Below, in pieces: positions 21,526 to 31,803 of a DNA stretch of 53,500 nt (the first letter of the stretch is position 1; each line of letters starts with the position of its first letter). The stretch is taken from positions 1 to 53,500 of the forward strand of contig JAUCBJ010000958.1 in NCBI GenBank assembly GCA_032718475.1, read 5' to 3'. The position numbers and the translations under genes are program-made. The notes beneath the pieces are model-generated. The model was given only the letters and a program-made list of their open reading frames with translations. It was not told the DNA's origin and did no database searches. The DNA comes from Nemertoderma westbladi. Lineage: Eukaryota; Xenacoelomorpha; Nemertodermatida; Nemertodermatidae.

Positions 21526-22086
21526 TTAGGAGTTTACAAATAGATTTCCACGTACCTGTACACCGTAGTAAGGACAGCGGTAGAATTCCATTGTCTTTAT
21601 ATGTGAACATTGAGGGTAGTACCCTTATGTGTCACATAGGAGCGGGATTTGTAGGTATAAGAAATGGAATTCTACTTGGAACTCACAATATTGAGACATT
21701 TTCGAAATTTTAGACAATCCATTTGGATTTGAAAAAAAAAATTTTTTAAATTTTCTCCAGTGAATAGATTTCAGGGTACAGTCGGGTGGAACTTAAAATT
21801 AGAGAAACAAGAGAGGAAGACTTGCGAGCCTTTCTTAAAATTTTTTAATTAAATTTTACACGGTCTTGTTTCAATAAGTTACGTCAATAAATAGACTCCC
21901 CTATATTTATTACTAATTCTTGACTGCTTATTTTCTGATAATAGTTTGGGATCAAAAAGTGAGTATTTTAGACTCACAGCCAGTTTAGCCCAAATTCGTT
22001 TTTATTTCGGCAAAAAATTTTAGATAAGAAGCAGCGTGTCATTAAAGAAACCCTAGATCTTAGGCTATGGGTAGGAGGTTAGAGCG
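21526..22086 (+). other. Inter-ORF region with nested hairpin and LTR-like R/U5 sequence
   Basis: A 13-bp inverted repeat GTAGAATTCCATT (21580-21592) / AATGGAATTCTAC (21663-21675) encloses TATGTGA (21600) / TCACATA (21632), a possible nested stem-loop. Module-border motif copy 3 is at 21808-21835. AATAAA occurs near 21886, followed by a T-rich stretch and TTTGGGATC, compatible with R/U5 and a primer site, but I could not match it to a second LTR. Confidence 0.4.
21808..21835 (+). repeat. Module-border motif, copy 3
   Basis: 28 bp identical to copy 2, but here about 280 bp after the pol stop, in sequence with no long ORF. Followed by TTAAAATTTT. Confidence 0.8.
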
Positions 22087-22431
22087 TTGTCGAGCCAAAA
22101 GGGCAGACGAAAACTCTCACGTCTCCTCACAACTAACAATAAACTCTGTTGTATTCCCTCTAGTAGTAATGATTATGTAACTACACCCCTAATTATGGAG
22201 AAAGGGATACAAGGAGAGCCGAGATGGGGATATGATATCCAAGAGGAGGCAGCAGCGCCATTCGAACGATTTGGAGCTAAAGATTACACTATATTTGGAA
22301 TAAAGGAATTATCAGAAAGTACAGCGAAACTCGCAAACACTAAATATGACACGACGGTATCGTGGAGGTTACGAACGAATCACGGCAGACGCGTGCGCCT
22401 ATCGGTCACCTTGGTGATGATTTCGAAGTAA
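22087..22431 (+). CDS. Gag-like ORF, 5' part
   Basis: 115 codons from a TTG; the first ATG is at 22195 (MEKGIQGEPRWG). It overlaps the following ORF by 70 bp in the -1 frame. The peptide before the overlap (FGIKELSESTAKLANTKYD) is plausibly the N-terminal portion of the same protein, joined by frameshift or split by a mutation. I see no canonical slippery heptamer in 22350-22431. Confidence 0.45.
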   Translation: MSSQKGRRKLSRLLTTNNKLCCIPSSSNDYVTTPLIMEKGIQGEPRWGYDIQEEAAAPFERFGAKDYTIFGIKELSESTAKLANTKYDTTVSWRLRTNHGRRVRLSVTLVMISK

Positions 22432-23798
22432 CTACTACGATCGCTGACGATCCTTTAGAGGAACTTCTTGAGATAGAAAGGAACCTCCCGAAGAAATCTC
22501 AGACGGAGATTCGACAACTTGAAGCAACAGATGCTATAGTTTGTATACAACCTTCAGAAACCTACCAACCCATAGATCCAGATGATTACGATTATAGTGT
22601 GGGCGGAAGCGCTCGACCGATTGGAGATCTTATATACGAACGAGTGTGGTACCCTGCCAATACGATGTGTGGTAAATGTGGCGTCGCTGGACATCATATG
22701 ACCAAGTGCAGTGGAAAGCACATTACTACGACTCAGCTAATCTGTGGATGGTGTGGGGATCAAGGGTCTCATACCTTTTATACTTGCTGGAGATTTATGG
22801 CTCAATGTACTTATTGCAATATAAAAGGACATCGAGCATCCGAATGCCAACTAAGAGACATACCTTATGAACACGAATCTGTAAAACTCGTGAGGAAATT
22901 ATTTGATGAGTGGGAAGATTTAGCCGACGAACATGTATCGGCACAAAGAAGACGATTTCCGATGAGGGCGCATCTTGGATTTTGGGCGGTAAATCCCCAA
23001 ACGATGATGTCGGAAGGATACATCTCCGCTATGCCCCAATATGACGAACTTATCGAGGTAGTCGATATTTTGCCCCACGACAGTGGATTCCGAGTAGTGC
23101 GCGAGTATCTACTACAGATTCACCCGGATAACAAAAACACGTGGAATTTTCAGAAAGTCGTTAATCGCATCACGTATGGTGAATTCGATCGTTTCCGAAC
23201 TGAAAAGCGGAATAAAGGAGCTTGGTTAACCGTCGCATGGGCGTACCGAGCCGCGTTTTACCATAAACGTATACGAGCGAGCGTATTCGAGGAAGAGGAG
23301 GTCCTAGAGGCGACAAATATACCAGCCACTCCGGTTGCGCCGTCTGCACGTCACCCTCGGGAGGACGGACAGGGTAGGATCATACGGGTCCAGAAAGTGG
23401 GCCAACAGTTAAAGAAGTCTATTAATATAGAAGAACGCAAGGGAGTCGAGCCGACCATTCGAATTACTCGGGATACGGTATCGCTTCCTAGAGAACCAAC
23501 AGGAGGATCGGGACATACACCAGCTGATCAAAAGGGGGCGCAAGCTGCTCTTGGGTCTGCGTCGTCCGCTTCTCGCGCGTTCCCAGACGTTCTACCAACT
23601 GTAGTGACAACTGATCGGTCACGAGGAATCGGTCGAGGTTTTGGGATGCCAAATAGACGAATTTGCGAGGAAATAGTCGCACCGTCTCTCAACGTCCAAA
23701 CGAAACCAGTGACTCGCCCCACAAGTCCCATATCGCGAGCAAAGTCACCTGTGCGCAGTTTTCGAGGACGCGGCAGGGCTCGATCAACTAAGCGATAA
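22362..23798 (+). CDS. Gag-like nucleocapsid protein with three zinc knuckles
   Basis: 478 codons; the frame opens after a TGA at 22347. Residues about 103-165 hold three CCHC knuckles: CGKCGVAGHHMTKC (CX2CX4HX4C), CGWCGDQGSHTFYTC (CX2CX5HX4C) and CTYCNIKGHRASEC (CX2CX4HX4C). A helical region follows with WNFQKVVNRITYGEF, then a basic Ser/Pro/Arg-rich tail ending RGRGRARSTKR. Zinc knuckles plus a basic tail are typical of retroelement Gag or other RNA-binding nucleocapsids. It lies 3' of the BEL/Pao pol on the same strand, the opposite of the usual gag-pol order, so it may be gag of a second tandem copy, a permuted element, or an unrelated gene. Border-motif copy 4 follows the stop by 19 bp. 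Confidence 0.6.
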   Translation: MEVTNESRQTRAPIGHLGDDFEVTTTIADDPLEELLEIERNLPKKSQTEIRQLEATDAIVCIQPSETYQPIDPDDYDYSVGGSARPIGDLIYERVWYPANTMCGKCGVAGHHMTKCSGKHITTTQLICGWCGDQGSHTFYTCWRFMAQCTYCNIKGHRASECQLRDIPYEHESVKLVRKLFDEWEDLADEHVSAQRRRFPMRAHLGFWAVNPQTMMSEGYISAMPQYDELIEVVDILPHDSGFRVVREYLLQIHPDNKNTWNFQKVVNRITYGEFDRFRTEKRNKGAWLTVAWAYRAAFYHKRIRASVFEEEEVLEATNIPATPVAPSARHPREDGQGRIIRVQKVGQQLKKSINIEERKGVEPTIRITRDTVSLPREPTGGSGHTPADQKGAQAALGSASSASRAFPDVLPTVVTTDRSRGIGRGFGMPNRRICEEIVAPSLNVQTKPVTRPTSPISRAKSPVRSFRGRGRARSTKR

Positions 23799-23816
23799 AG
23801 GAGGGCAAGGGTGGAC

Positions 23817-23837
23817 GGAAGACTCGTGAGCCTTTCT
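23817..23837 (+). repeat. Module-border motif, copy 4
   Basis: GGAAGACTCGTGAGCCTTTC, 19 bp after the gag-like stop codon; two differences from copy 3 in the core, with the same TTA following. Confidence 0.7.
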
Positions 23838-24585
23838 TATGATTTTGTGATTTATTTGAATTTATATTTATATTTGTGTTTATTCCGAACTTAAGCAATT
23901 TGTATTGTTCCGAATTTATGAAATTTAGAAAGTTTATATTTAGAAGGAACTTATATTTGAAAGATTTATGTTTCATATTTGAGATGCAAAGGAGTTTATA
24001 TTATTCTAAACTTATGCAGTTTATATTTATATTTAGTAAAGATTTATATTTAGTAAGAATTTATATTTTATATTTGTGATTATTCCGAACTTATGCAATT
24101 TATATTGTTCCGAATACTATGCAATTTATATCTTATAAGCAGTATTTGTATTTACAGTGAAATAGAAAGATTTCATTTATTTGTATTTGTAATTACTTGA
24201 ATTTATGCAATATTGAGATGCAATAGATTTATATTGGTGAATTTAATTTAGATTGTATTGTACTTACTTAGTAAAGCCTTAACTACGTAAAGTTTGAATT
24301 TGTAATTATTTTGTATCGAATCATTATGTAGAAAGGAAGTATTGTTTGAAATTTAATTGTAAATATGTAAGTACGCCCTAAGTATTCTATAGTTTGATTG
24401 ATTATTGGTGAAAACCGTATATTTTATGCACGATAATATCCTGTTTTCATGGAGCGGTATAGAATTATATTCCCTAAATGCCGTGGATTTTCAAAATTTT
24501 ATTTTATTCGAATTAACTTTGTAAAAGATTACTTTGAGTCCTCATTTGTATTTATTATATCTATTGTACGACCTTTAGTCAAGTG
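23838..24585. repeat. AT-rich region with a degenerate duplication
   Basis: No gene. Sequence around TTATTCCGAACTTAAGCAAT (from about 23880) recurs imperfectly from about 24080 (TTATTCCGAACTTATGCAAT), with further partial copies between, in T/A-rich sequence. Confidence 0.55.
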
Positions 24586-24671
24586 GTTCAGTAGCTCAGT
24601 CGGTAGAGCGTTGGAAATTATATGTGTAGTAGGTATTGAGTTCGAATCCTAGTAAGTGCGAATTATTTTTT
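24586..24671 (+). repeat. tRNA-like relic
   Basis: A-box-like TAGCTCAGTCGG within a paired D arm (GCTC...GAGC), a B-box AGTTCGAATCC at about 24639, then T6 at 24666-24671. Anticodon and acceptor stems do not pair, so it is a pseudogene or a SINE head. Confidence 0.55.
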
Positions 24672-24739
24672 GTGCAGAATTTCAACTCATTTAAATTGAC
24701 CGCTACAAATTAAATTGCATTTGTTTGTACCTAGATTAA

Positions 24740-25003
24740 CCAATGAGACTGCAGTTATTAGATTGTAACCAATGTCGTGCAAGTTATATATTAGCTGGAC
24801 CAATAGCTATCTTTAAAAACCTGTTAGAACCTATAGAACAATCGAGAATTTTCTCGATTGATTGCAGCACAAATTTGCTATATAAAGGTGCGATTTGTTC
24901 ATTAGTTATCTATCTTTATTCATTCTAATCTTCTGTATTATTCAATATTGTTTATTCTGTCATTAGTTTCAGATTACATTTTTGTATTATTATCTGCAAT
25001 AAA
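24740..25003 (+). promoter_or_regulatory. LTR-like promoter: three CCAAT boxes, palindrome, TATA box, AATAAA
   Basis: CCAAT at 24740, 24769 and 24800; a 10-bp perfect inverted repeat with 2-bp spacer CAATCGAGAA-TT-TTCTCGATTG (24839-24860) containing a heat-shock-element-like GAAnnTTC; TATATAAAG at 24879; AATAAA at 24998, about 115 bp after the TATA box. Promoter and polyadenylation signal this close together is the U3-R layout of an LTR. It lies 3' of the gag-like gene, so it could be the 3' LTR of that element or a solo LTR. No partner LTR was identified. Confidence 0.45.
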
Positions 25004-25337
25004 TTCAGAAATACCGCTATCTGCTTTTCTTTTCACCATGATTCACTACGGTGAACACCTTTAGGAACAGGATGGCCGGCTAGAGATCGGGCCGCAGCAA
25101 TGAACGGGAACATCACGGGAATGTAGACAAGAGGCAACCCGCAATATCATCTCAGTTATTCGCCCATCGCCTGAAAGGTTAGACAGCGTTCGACGCCTTG
25201 CTACCTAAGCGTAAGACCAAAGATCAAAAGGTAGAAGTAGTGACACGCTGTGAGCCTAAAATTACATCTTAGGGACTGTACTGTCTTAATTCAGGAAAAA
25301 ACCACAGTAGACCTTCACATTCCTACGGGGGGGAGAG
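25004..25337. other. No gene seen
   Basis: Unique sequence downstream of the LTR-like promoter; includes GGTGAACACC-type sequence near 25050 of unknown meaning. Confidence 0.35.
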
Positions 25338-26765
25338 CGCAGGCAGATACTACAGTCCCGCTCACCAACAGAGTGCCATCGGATCCGATCGGATCCAACA
25401 CACTCCGACATCTTCAAACAAGCACAATGCTAACCTACGGAGATTTAGTACTGTTTGATTCTGTTGGAGAAAATATTTCCAACAAGTTTAGTCTGTTGGA
25501 GCCCATCTGAATCTGTCTGAAATCCGTCTGAAAGTGTTTGAAATTTCTGTTGGATGTTGTTGGAAGCTATCTGAAGTTGTTTGAAGTTGTCTGAAGTTGT
25601 CTGAAACTGTTTGAAGTTGTCTGAAGATGTTTGACGCCATCGGAATTTGTTGGAATTTGCCAATGCTTTACAAAAGCGTAGTTCATTAACAAAATGTCAA
25701 TCACTTTAACTCTCAATTTGAAGTGATTGTGAGGGTGTGCTATTGTCAATTATAAACCGAAACAAAGATTTGTTTCATTTAACAATTTTTATTTACATAA
25801 TTATGTCGTTAATTTTATCAATTAATTAACTAGAATGCATAAACGAATAATAAATTCCTATAATATAAATTCCGATTGAAATTCCGATATAAATTGACAA
25901 ATTAACCGCACAATTAATTAATTGACAAAACAAAAATCAAACTAGTAGAGATCATATCCAAACCTGTATAAATATAAATAAACGCAACGATATAACTAAC
26001 ACATGTACGTACACTATATTAACTGCAGAGGGGGATACTGTCCCTCCTGCGAAAAGCAAAATATATTTATCAGTATTTTAATTAATGTAACTTAAAGAAA
26101 TAGAGCCTTATTCAAAGAAATTCTACATGGGCATTTTGGACCTACTGTATACCGCCACTGCTTGACTCTTTGGAAGTGTATTTCCGTAAAGCTCTATTGT
26201 ATGGCTCTAGACCAACCCAAAGCAACATTAGTATGTGAACACAGAATTCCATTCCCCATTCATTTCAATGGTAGCCAACTTGTCTTTCTTGTATTGGGGG
26301 TAGACCACTGGTTAGCTTTCTGCTATTGTGTTATTCAAAGATAGCGGCAGGAATAAAGAGAAATACCGACCTCACTAATGGGCTGTTCCTTCAGGTCGGC
26401 TTAAGTTACAGTGTGAATGTTCAAGGGCGCCGCCAGTGGCCAGTCCACTCTGTCGTTATTGTGGCTTTATGAATGGAGTTCCTTTAGTAGTTTCAAACGC
26501 TTTCATTCTATCTGCACTCAAGAAGATGGGAGTTGAGTTGGGGTTGCGGTTGAGGGTGGGTGGAGTGATTGACAGGTTGTTGGAAGTTGTCTGATTCTGT
26601 TTGAAACTGTCTGAATCTGTTTGAAACTGTCTGAATCTGTTTGAAGTTGTTGGACTGTTGGAGTTTGTCTGAAAGTGTTTGAAGCTGTTGGATCCGATCG
26701 GTTCAGATCGGATCCGATGGCACTCTGTTGGTGAGCTGGACTGTAGTACGCAGATAGGACGTAGG
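25338..26765. mobile_element. Foldback-like pair of inverted repeats with internal degenerate tandem repeats
   Basis: About 60 bp at 25342-25401 (ACTACAGTCCCGCTCACCAA then GAGTGCCATCGGATCCGATC) recurs in inverted orientation at about 26685-26752. Next to each arm is a degenerate array built on CTGTTTGAAACTGT/CTGAAGTTGT (25500-25640 and 26575-26680), in the same orientation on both sides. About 900 bp of AT-rich sequence without a gene lies between. Interpreted as a foldback/MITE-like element or two nearby copies of one repeat in opposite orientation. Confidence 0.55.
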
Positions 26766-27259
26766 CACACCGGTACGAAGCATACACATTGGTAGGGTGC
26801 AGCAAACTGTACGCCTAACTCTTGCTAAGTGCAGGTGCGTTTGCGACTATTTGTAGTACAACGGTGTCCATTGCATTAGAACTTGTAGGCTAGGAGGGTC
26901 GCTGTGTTTCACCTGAATTGGGATTGTACCGTTCAGGCGGTAGGGCAGTTTACAACTAGGCGCAAATAAATTGAGGCTATTAGGGATATACTAACATCTA
27001 TCGTGTCCCCGCCAACGTCCTGATAGGAAGTTACCCAGCCTACCTAGGTGACTAAAATTCCAGATAAGAGCCAGGATAGCTATTAGTAACTGTACGCCTA
27101 CTGTAGTAAACTAACACATTTCTTCTTAGTATTAGGGACCTGGTAAATTACTCCTTCACACGACACATCCAGCAGAAAAAAGAAAGCGCCTCCATAGTAA
27201 CTGGTTCACTAAACCATCTCCATCTACTATCAATATCTACAGGTATATCAATATTCAAT
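26766..27259. other. No gene seen
   Basis: No ORF of note. The LINE fragment that starts at 27260 may extend a little into this region in another frame. Confidence 0.35.
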
Positions 27260-27692
27260 ATGAAAATTGCCCCATTGGTTACTTATTCATTTAAAGAAAT
27301 CGGACGATTTTTCACTCTCGCTAATCTTAAAGAAATCGATAAAATTAAAAACAAATATTTAAAGCGAATGCTCTCTCTACACTCATCAACCTCTTCCACT
27401 CTAGTGCTGCATTTAACTCAAGAAAAATCATTCGTTGAGTCCATACTCACCTCCAGCCCCAATATATTCGACACCAATATCGTTTCGAATTACCGCAGTT
27501 ACCGCCGTGAACGCGAGCTAAACTTCCACGACGAAGGTTACCAGCGTGGTCCGGGTTTCCAATGCGAAATCTGGAAACGCGCCGGACAACGTAATCGACA
27601 CGTAGTTACGAGGGCAACCGCCCACGGGTTTCACTTCCGTGTCTGCTCAACCGCTACACCGTTCCACGAACTCACATCCACCTGCTGCTGTA

Positions 27693-29126
27693 CAGTGCTG
27701 CTCAAAAGTTTGGTCACACCAGGTGTTTTTAGGAAATTGAGATTTTAGTAATGTAAAGTAATATAGTTAACTATAATTCCTAATTTTAAATCAATGCAAT
27801 TTCACAATTAATACTTAGTGCTATAGTATTTGGCCGCGATACACAATTTAATACGTCTTGGCATACTACTTGCAAGATTTTTGCAAAGTTCACATGGTAG
27901 TTTGACCCATTCTGAAACTAGCGCTTTCTTCAAGCTATCAATATTACTCGCTTTATGTCGCCAAACTTTGAGTTTTAAAATTCTCCAAAGGTTCTCAATA
28001 GGGTTTAAGTCAGGTGAATTGCCTGGCCAAAACATTACATTAACATTGTTGTCGTTGAGGTAGTCCTTCCTTGACCAGCTTGGATGTGTGGCAAGGAGCA
28101 CCATCTTGCTGGAATGTGGTTGCTCCAAGTGACTCCATTGCTGGAATAAGACGTTCGGCCAGGACCTCTTTATAGCGGGGTCCATTCAGTGTTGTGCCCT
28201 TGGGCATAAACCACAATCTACCCCGCCCTGTTGCAGAGAAGCACGACCAAACCATAACCTTTGGTGGATTCTTCACAGTCTTTAGGGTATACTTTGGATT
28301 ATATCGCTGGCCAATAGGGCGTCGGACCCAACGACCAGTCGAACCAAACTGTGAAAACTGTGACTCATCGGAAAAGAGAACCTTGTCCCAATCGTTCTCT
28401 GTCCAATCTTTGTATTTTTGGCAAAATATTTTCCTATCCCTCAGATTCTTCTCAGATAGTTGAGGTTTTTGAGCTGCCTTTCGAGCTCGCAACTTAAACT
28501 CTTTAGAAAGTCTCCGTTGTACAGTTTGTGGACTTACTTGAACATGTCGGCGATCTTCCAGAATTGTCGATATTTCCTGTGATGTTGCAAACGGTTTAGT
28601 TTCACAAATGTTTCTAATCGATAAATCCTCCTTGCGAGTTGTAATTCTTGGTCTCCCAGAACGTTTCTTAGAAGAATATGAGCCTTCTTCCTTGAAGCGT
28701 TTAACAGTCCGTAAAACAGTTCGTCGTGTCGTATTGTATTTTTCAGCGATTTCTTGGGTTTTTATGCCTGTCTCATGAAGGGCAACAATGGCTGACCGTT
28801 TTTTAGGCGTTAATTCACATACTTTCCCCATTGGGTCTCCAAAATATTACAAAAAAATAATTACATGTATCAAAGCTCTGTTAAATATCAGGTCGGCAGC
28901 GTAAAAGCACGATATATTCCTGGTACCGGTAATGAAGCAAAAACTAAAGCAATTTTTATCAAATTTGAATTTCCCACAATTTTTGTATGAATTATTAACC
29001 GCAATTAAATAAGCTTTCAAATGATATACAATAAAGTGTACATGCTAAAGGTTTCTGATCACAATAGATGAAAAACATATTTTCCATCTATAAATATAGG
29101 TGTGACCAAACTTTTGAGCAGCACTG
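27693..29126 (-). mobile_element. Tc1/mariner transposon with TA target duplication
   Basis: Terminal inverted repeats start CAGTGCTGCTCAAAAGTTTG at 27693 and end as the complement at 29126, about 28 bp each, flanked by TA at 27691-27692 and 29127-29128. 1434 bp, with a single transposase gene on the minus strand. Perfect target duplication and matching termini suggest a fairly recent insertion. Confidence 0.95.
27808..28831 (-). pseudogene. Tc1-family transposase, one frameshift
   Basis: From the ATG at 28831 (MGKVCELTPKKRSAIVALH) the first 263 codons carry helix-turn-helix DNA-binding regions, a GRPR AT-hook-like motif (SGRPRITT), and two catalytic acidic residues in LFSDESQF and FQQDGAPCHT. 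The rest, including SPDLNPIENLW with the third catalytic residue (DD34E type), lies in another frame ending at 27808. The shift lies near 28050-28085. Cut-and-paste at TA sites is the known activity; this copy looks inactive. Confidence 0.92.
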
Positions 29127-29214
29127 TACATACTGCGGCGAGCCCTGCGATGACCGTTACCACGTGCTCGTCTGTGCGATGTGCCCACCGCTGTCACAAC
29201 TGGCTGCTTCATAG

Positions 29215-29955
29215 TCATCTTCCAGTTAAATAATAATAATAATATTTTATACTTAATATTTATTTTACAAGTGAACGACCTTTTACTGTGTGTTTTTATA
29301 ATTAATTTTACCGCATATTTACCCCGCCCGGGGTGTATTGAAATATATATTGGTAAATTAAAATTGCCGAATTCTGGGTGTAGCATTAACCTTATGCCTG
29401 AATTTGAGTCCTGGAAATACGCAAGAGGGGAAGGAACCTTATCATTCGTAAGTATTGGACCTACAAGTTACAAAATTAGAATATTCGTAAAATGCACACC
29501 GTACCCAGTAATTATATATGTGAAGGAGCAAAACTGCTTTTGACCGTTCAGAATTAACACACGCGCGTTAGAAATTATTTACACCTCAAAATATATAAAA
29601 TTAACTTTCGTCCTTACTGTGTTTTGCCCGCTAGTTAGACATCTCCAAATCTCTGCCTCTGTACCTAGCTAGCGTCCCTTTCGCCCAACCATATAAATCA
29701 CACCGCGGCAAAGTATACGAGCCCCTTAGTCCGTCAGTGAGTCAGCCTGATTTTAGGATTCGCTGCGCGGGATTTTGTTTTATCGAAGTTTGTCTGCTCG
29801 TAGACTGTTTTCTGCCTCACCGGTTATAAGAGATCGATACTGCAATATATTCACTTACTTAGAGTTTACTGTTTTGGTGAGAAGGTCGGATTATGATTTG
29901 ATTCACAAACTTTACAGTAGGATATTGCAGGTATTGTTACTGTCTCTTCCAATAT
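29215..29955 (+). other. LINE tail and possible core promoter
   Basis: The start is the TAA-repeat tail of the LINE fragment. At 29692 is TATAAA with GC-rich sequence after it and an arthropod-type initiator TCAGT at 29734. The 42-bp spacing is longer than the usual ~31, so the promoter call is weak. No ORF with coding character is seen. Confidence 0.3.
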
Positions 29956-31284
29956 GTGTGTTTAATCATTACCGATACCGGGGTCCCGTTTGTGTGTTTA
30001 AGCATTACCGATACCGGGGTCCTATTTGTGTTTTTAATCATTACCGATACCGGGGTCCCGTTTGTGTGTTTAATCATTACTGATACCGGGGTCCCGTTTG
30101 TGTGTTTAATCATTACCGATACCGGGGTCCAGTTTGTGTGTTTAATCATTACCGATACCGGGGTCCCATTTGTGTGTTTAATCATTACCGATACCGGGGT
30201 CCCGTTTGTGTGTTTAATCATTACCGATACCGGGGTCCCGTTTGTGTGTTTAATCATTACCGATACCGGGGTCCCGTTTGTGTGTTTAATCATTACCGAT
30301 ACTGGGGTCCCGTTTGTGTGTTTAATCATTACCGATACCGGGGTCCCGTTTGTGTGTTTAATCATTACCGATACCGGGGTCCCGTTTGTGTGTTTAATCA
30401 TTACCGATACCGGGGTCCCGTTTGTGTGTTTAATCATTACCGATACCGGGGTCCCGTTTGTGTGTTTAATCATTACCGATACTGGGGTCCCGTTTGTGTG
30501 TTTAATCATTACCGATACCGGGGTCCCGTTTGTGTGTTTAATCATTACCGATACCGGGGTCCCGTTTGTGTGTTTAATCATTACCGATACTGGGGTCCCG
30601 TTTGTGTGTTTAATCATTACCGATACCGGGGTCCCGTTTGTGTGTTTAATCATTACCGATACCGGGGTCCCGTTTGTGTGTTTAATCATTACCGATACCG
30701 GGGTCCCGTTTGTGTGTTTAATCATTACCGATACCGGGGTCCCGTTTGTGTGTTTAATCATTACCAATACCGGGGTCCCGTTTGTGTTTTTAATCATTAC
30801 CGATACCGGGGTCCCGTTTGTGTGTTTAATCATTACCGATACTGGGGTCCCGTTTGAGTATTTAATCATTACCGATACTGGGGTCCCGTTTGTGTTTTTA
30901 ATCATTACCGATACCGGGGTCCCGTTTGTGTGTTTAATCATTACCGATACCGGGGTCCCATTTGTGTGTTTAATCATTACCGATACCGGGGTCCCGTTTG
31001 TGTGTTTACCTGTTTAATCATTACTGATACCGGGGTCCCGTTTGTGTGTTTAAGCATTACCGATACCGGGGTCCCGTTTGTGTGTTTAATCATTACCGAT
31101 ACCAGGGTCCTATTTGTGTTTTTAATCATTACCGATACCGGGGTCCCATTTGTGTGTTTAATCATTACTGATACCGGGGTCCCGTTTGTGTGTTTAATCA
31201 TTACCGATACCAGGGTCCCGTTTGTATGTTTAATCATTACTGATACCCGGGTCCCGTTTGTGTGTTTAATCATTACCGATTTGC
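29956..31284. repeat. 36-bp tandem array, about 37 copies
   Basis: The unit is TTTAATCATTACCGATACCG followed by GGGTCCCGTTTGTGTG. One extra segment of about 9 bp lies near 31008. Because 36 is a multiple of 3, long ORFs exist on both strands (CLIITDTGVPFV and MIKHTNGTPVSV repeats). The commonest variants are at the three CpG positions (ACCG to ACTG, ACCGG to ACTGG, CCCG to CCCA). Confidence 0.97.
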
Positions 31285-31800
31285 GAGGCGGTCAAAGAAA
31301 AATTTCATTTAATGTATTGATAGTATTAATTAAAAAATAAAGCTAATAGATAATCTATATTCAACCTCACCAATATCTATATAGTATATATCAACTCTAA
31401 ATCCAATATTTGATACACCTATCTATCTATCAGTCTATAGCATGAGACCAAAATAAATGGGAACAGCAATGGATCAACTTTGCTATATACAAAATATACC
31501 TCTAGAATAACTAAACAGACTTACAAATAACCATATTAATTACAATTTGTTTTATATAATGTTATTAAATACTATCCTTATGTACCGGTAGATTCTAATT
31601 CGTAAAGTATCCTCGTTACTTTCCGTGACCAACATAATACGTACGAAAGCGAAAATAATAACAGCGATCTGGCTGTATAATATTAATATTGATAAATGAG
31701 ATAATTTTTCAGACATATTAAGATTTAAAAATTGTGACTGACGCGGTTGTCTCCTGTTTGAGCTATCGTACCTGGTTGATTATTTATGGAAACTGGCTGA
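31285..31800. other. No gene seen
   Basis: AT-rich sequence with no coding signal. Confidence 0.4.
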
Positions 31801-31803
31801 CTA

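Larger units (their letters stand above)
27260..29214 (+). pseudogene. 3' end of a LINE (C-terminal knuckle) split by a Tc1 insertion
   Basis: 27260-27692 encodes the C-terminal tail of a LINE polymerase (LKEIDKIKNKYLKRMLSLH, then CEIWKRAGQRNRHVV). The frame is interrupted at 27692 by the Tc1 element and resumes at 29129 to a TAG at 29212. The resumed part supplies the rest of a Cys/His cluster (CGEPCDDRYHVLVC). About 15 bp after the stop is a TAA repeat (TAATAATAATAA), a typical LINE 3' tail. Clade not resolved. The RT core is absent. Confidence 0.6.

Noticed and set aside
26456-26805. Minus-strand ORFs rich in Gln, Thr and Ser
   Set aside because: They come from the degenerate CTGTTTGAA sub-repeats of the foldback-like arms.
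28194-28463. Plus-strand 89-codon ORF
   Set aside because: Antisense to the Tc1 transposase.
29937-31273. Long ORFs on both strands made of 12-residue repeats (MIKHTNGTPVSV; CLIITDTGVPFV)
   Set aside because: They follow from a 36-bp unit without stops; both strands are open together, and variants follow CpG decay. No gene signals.
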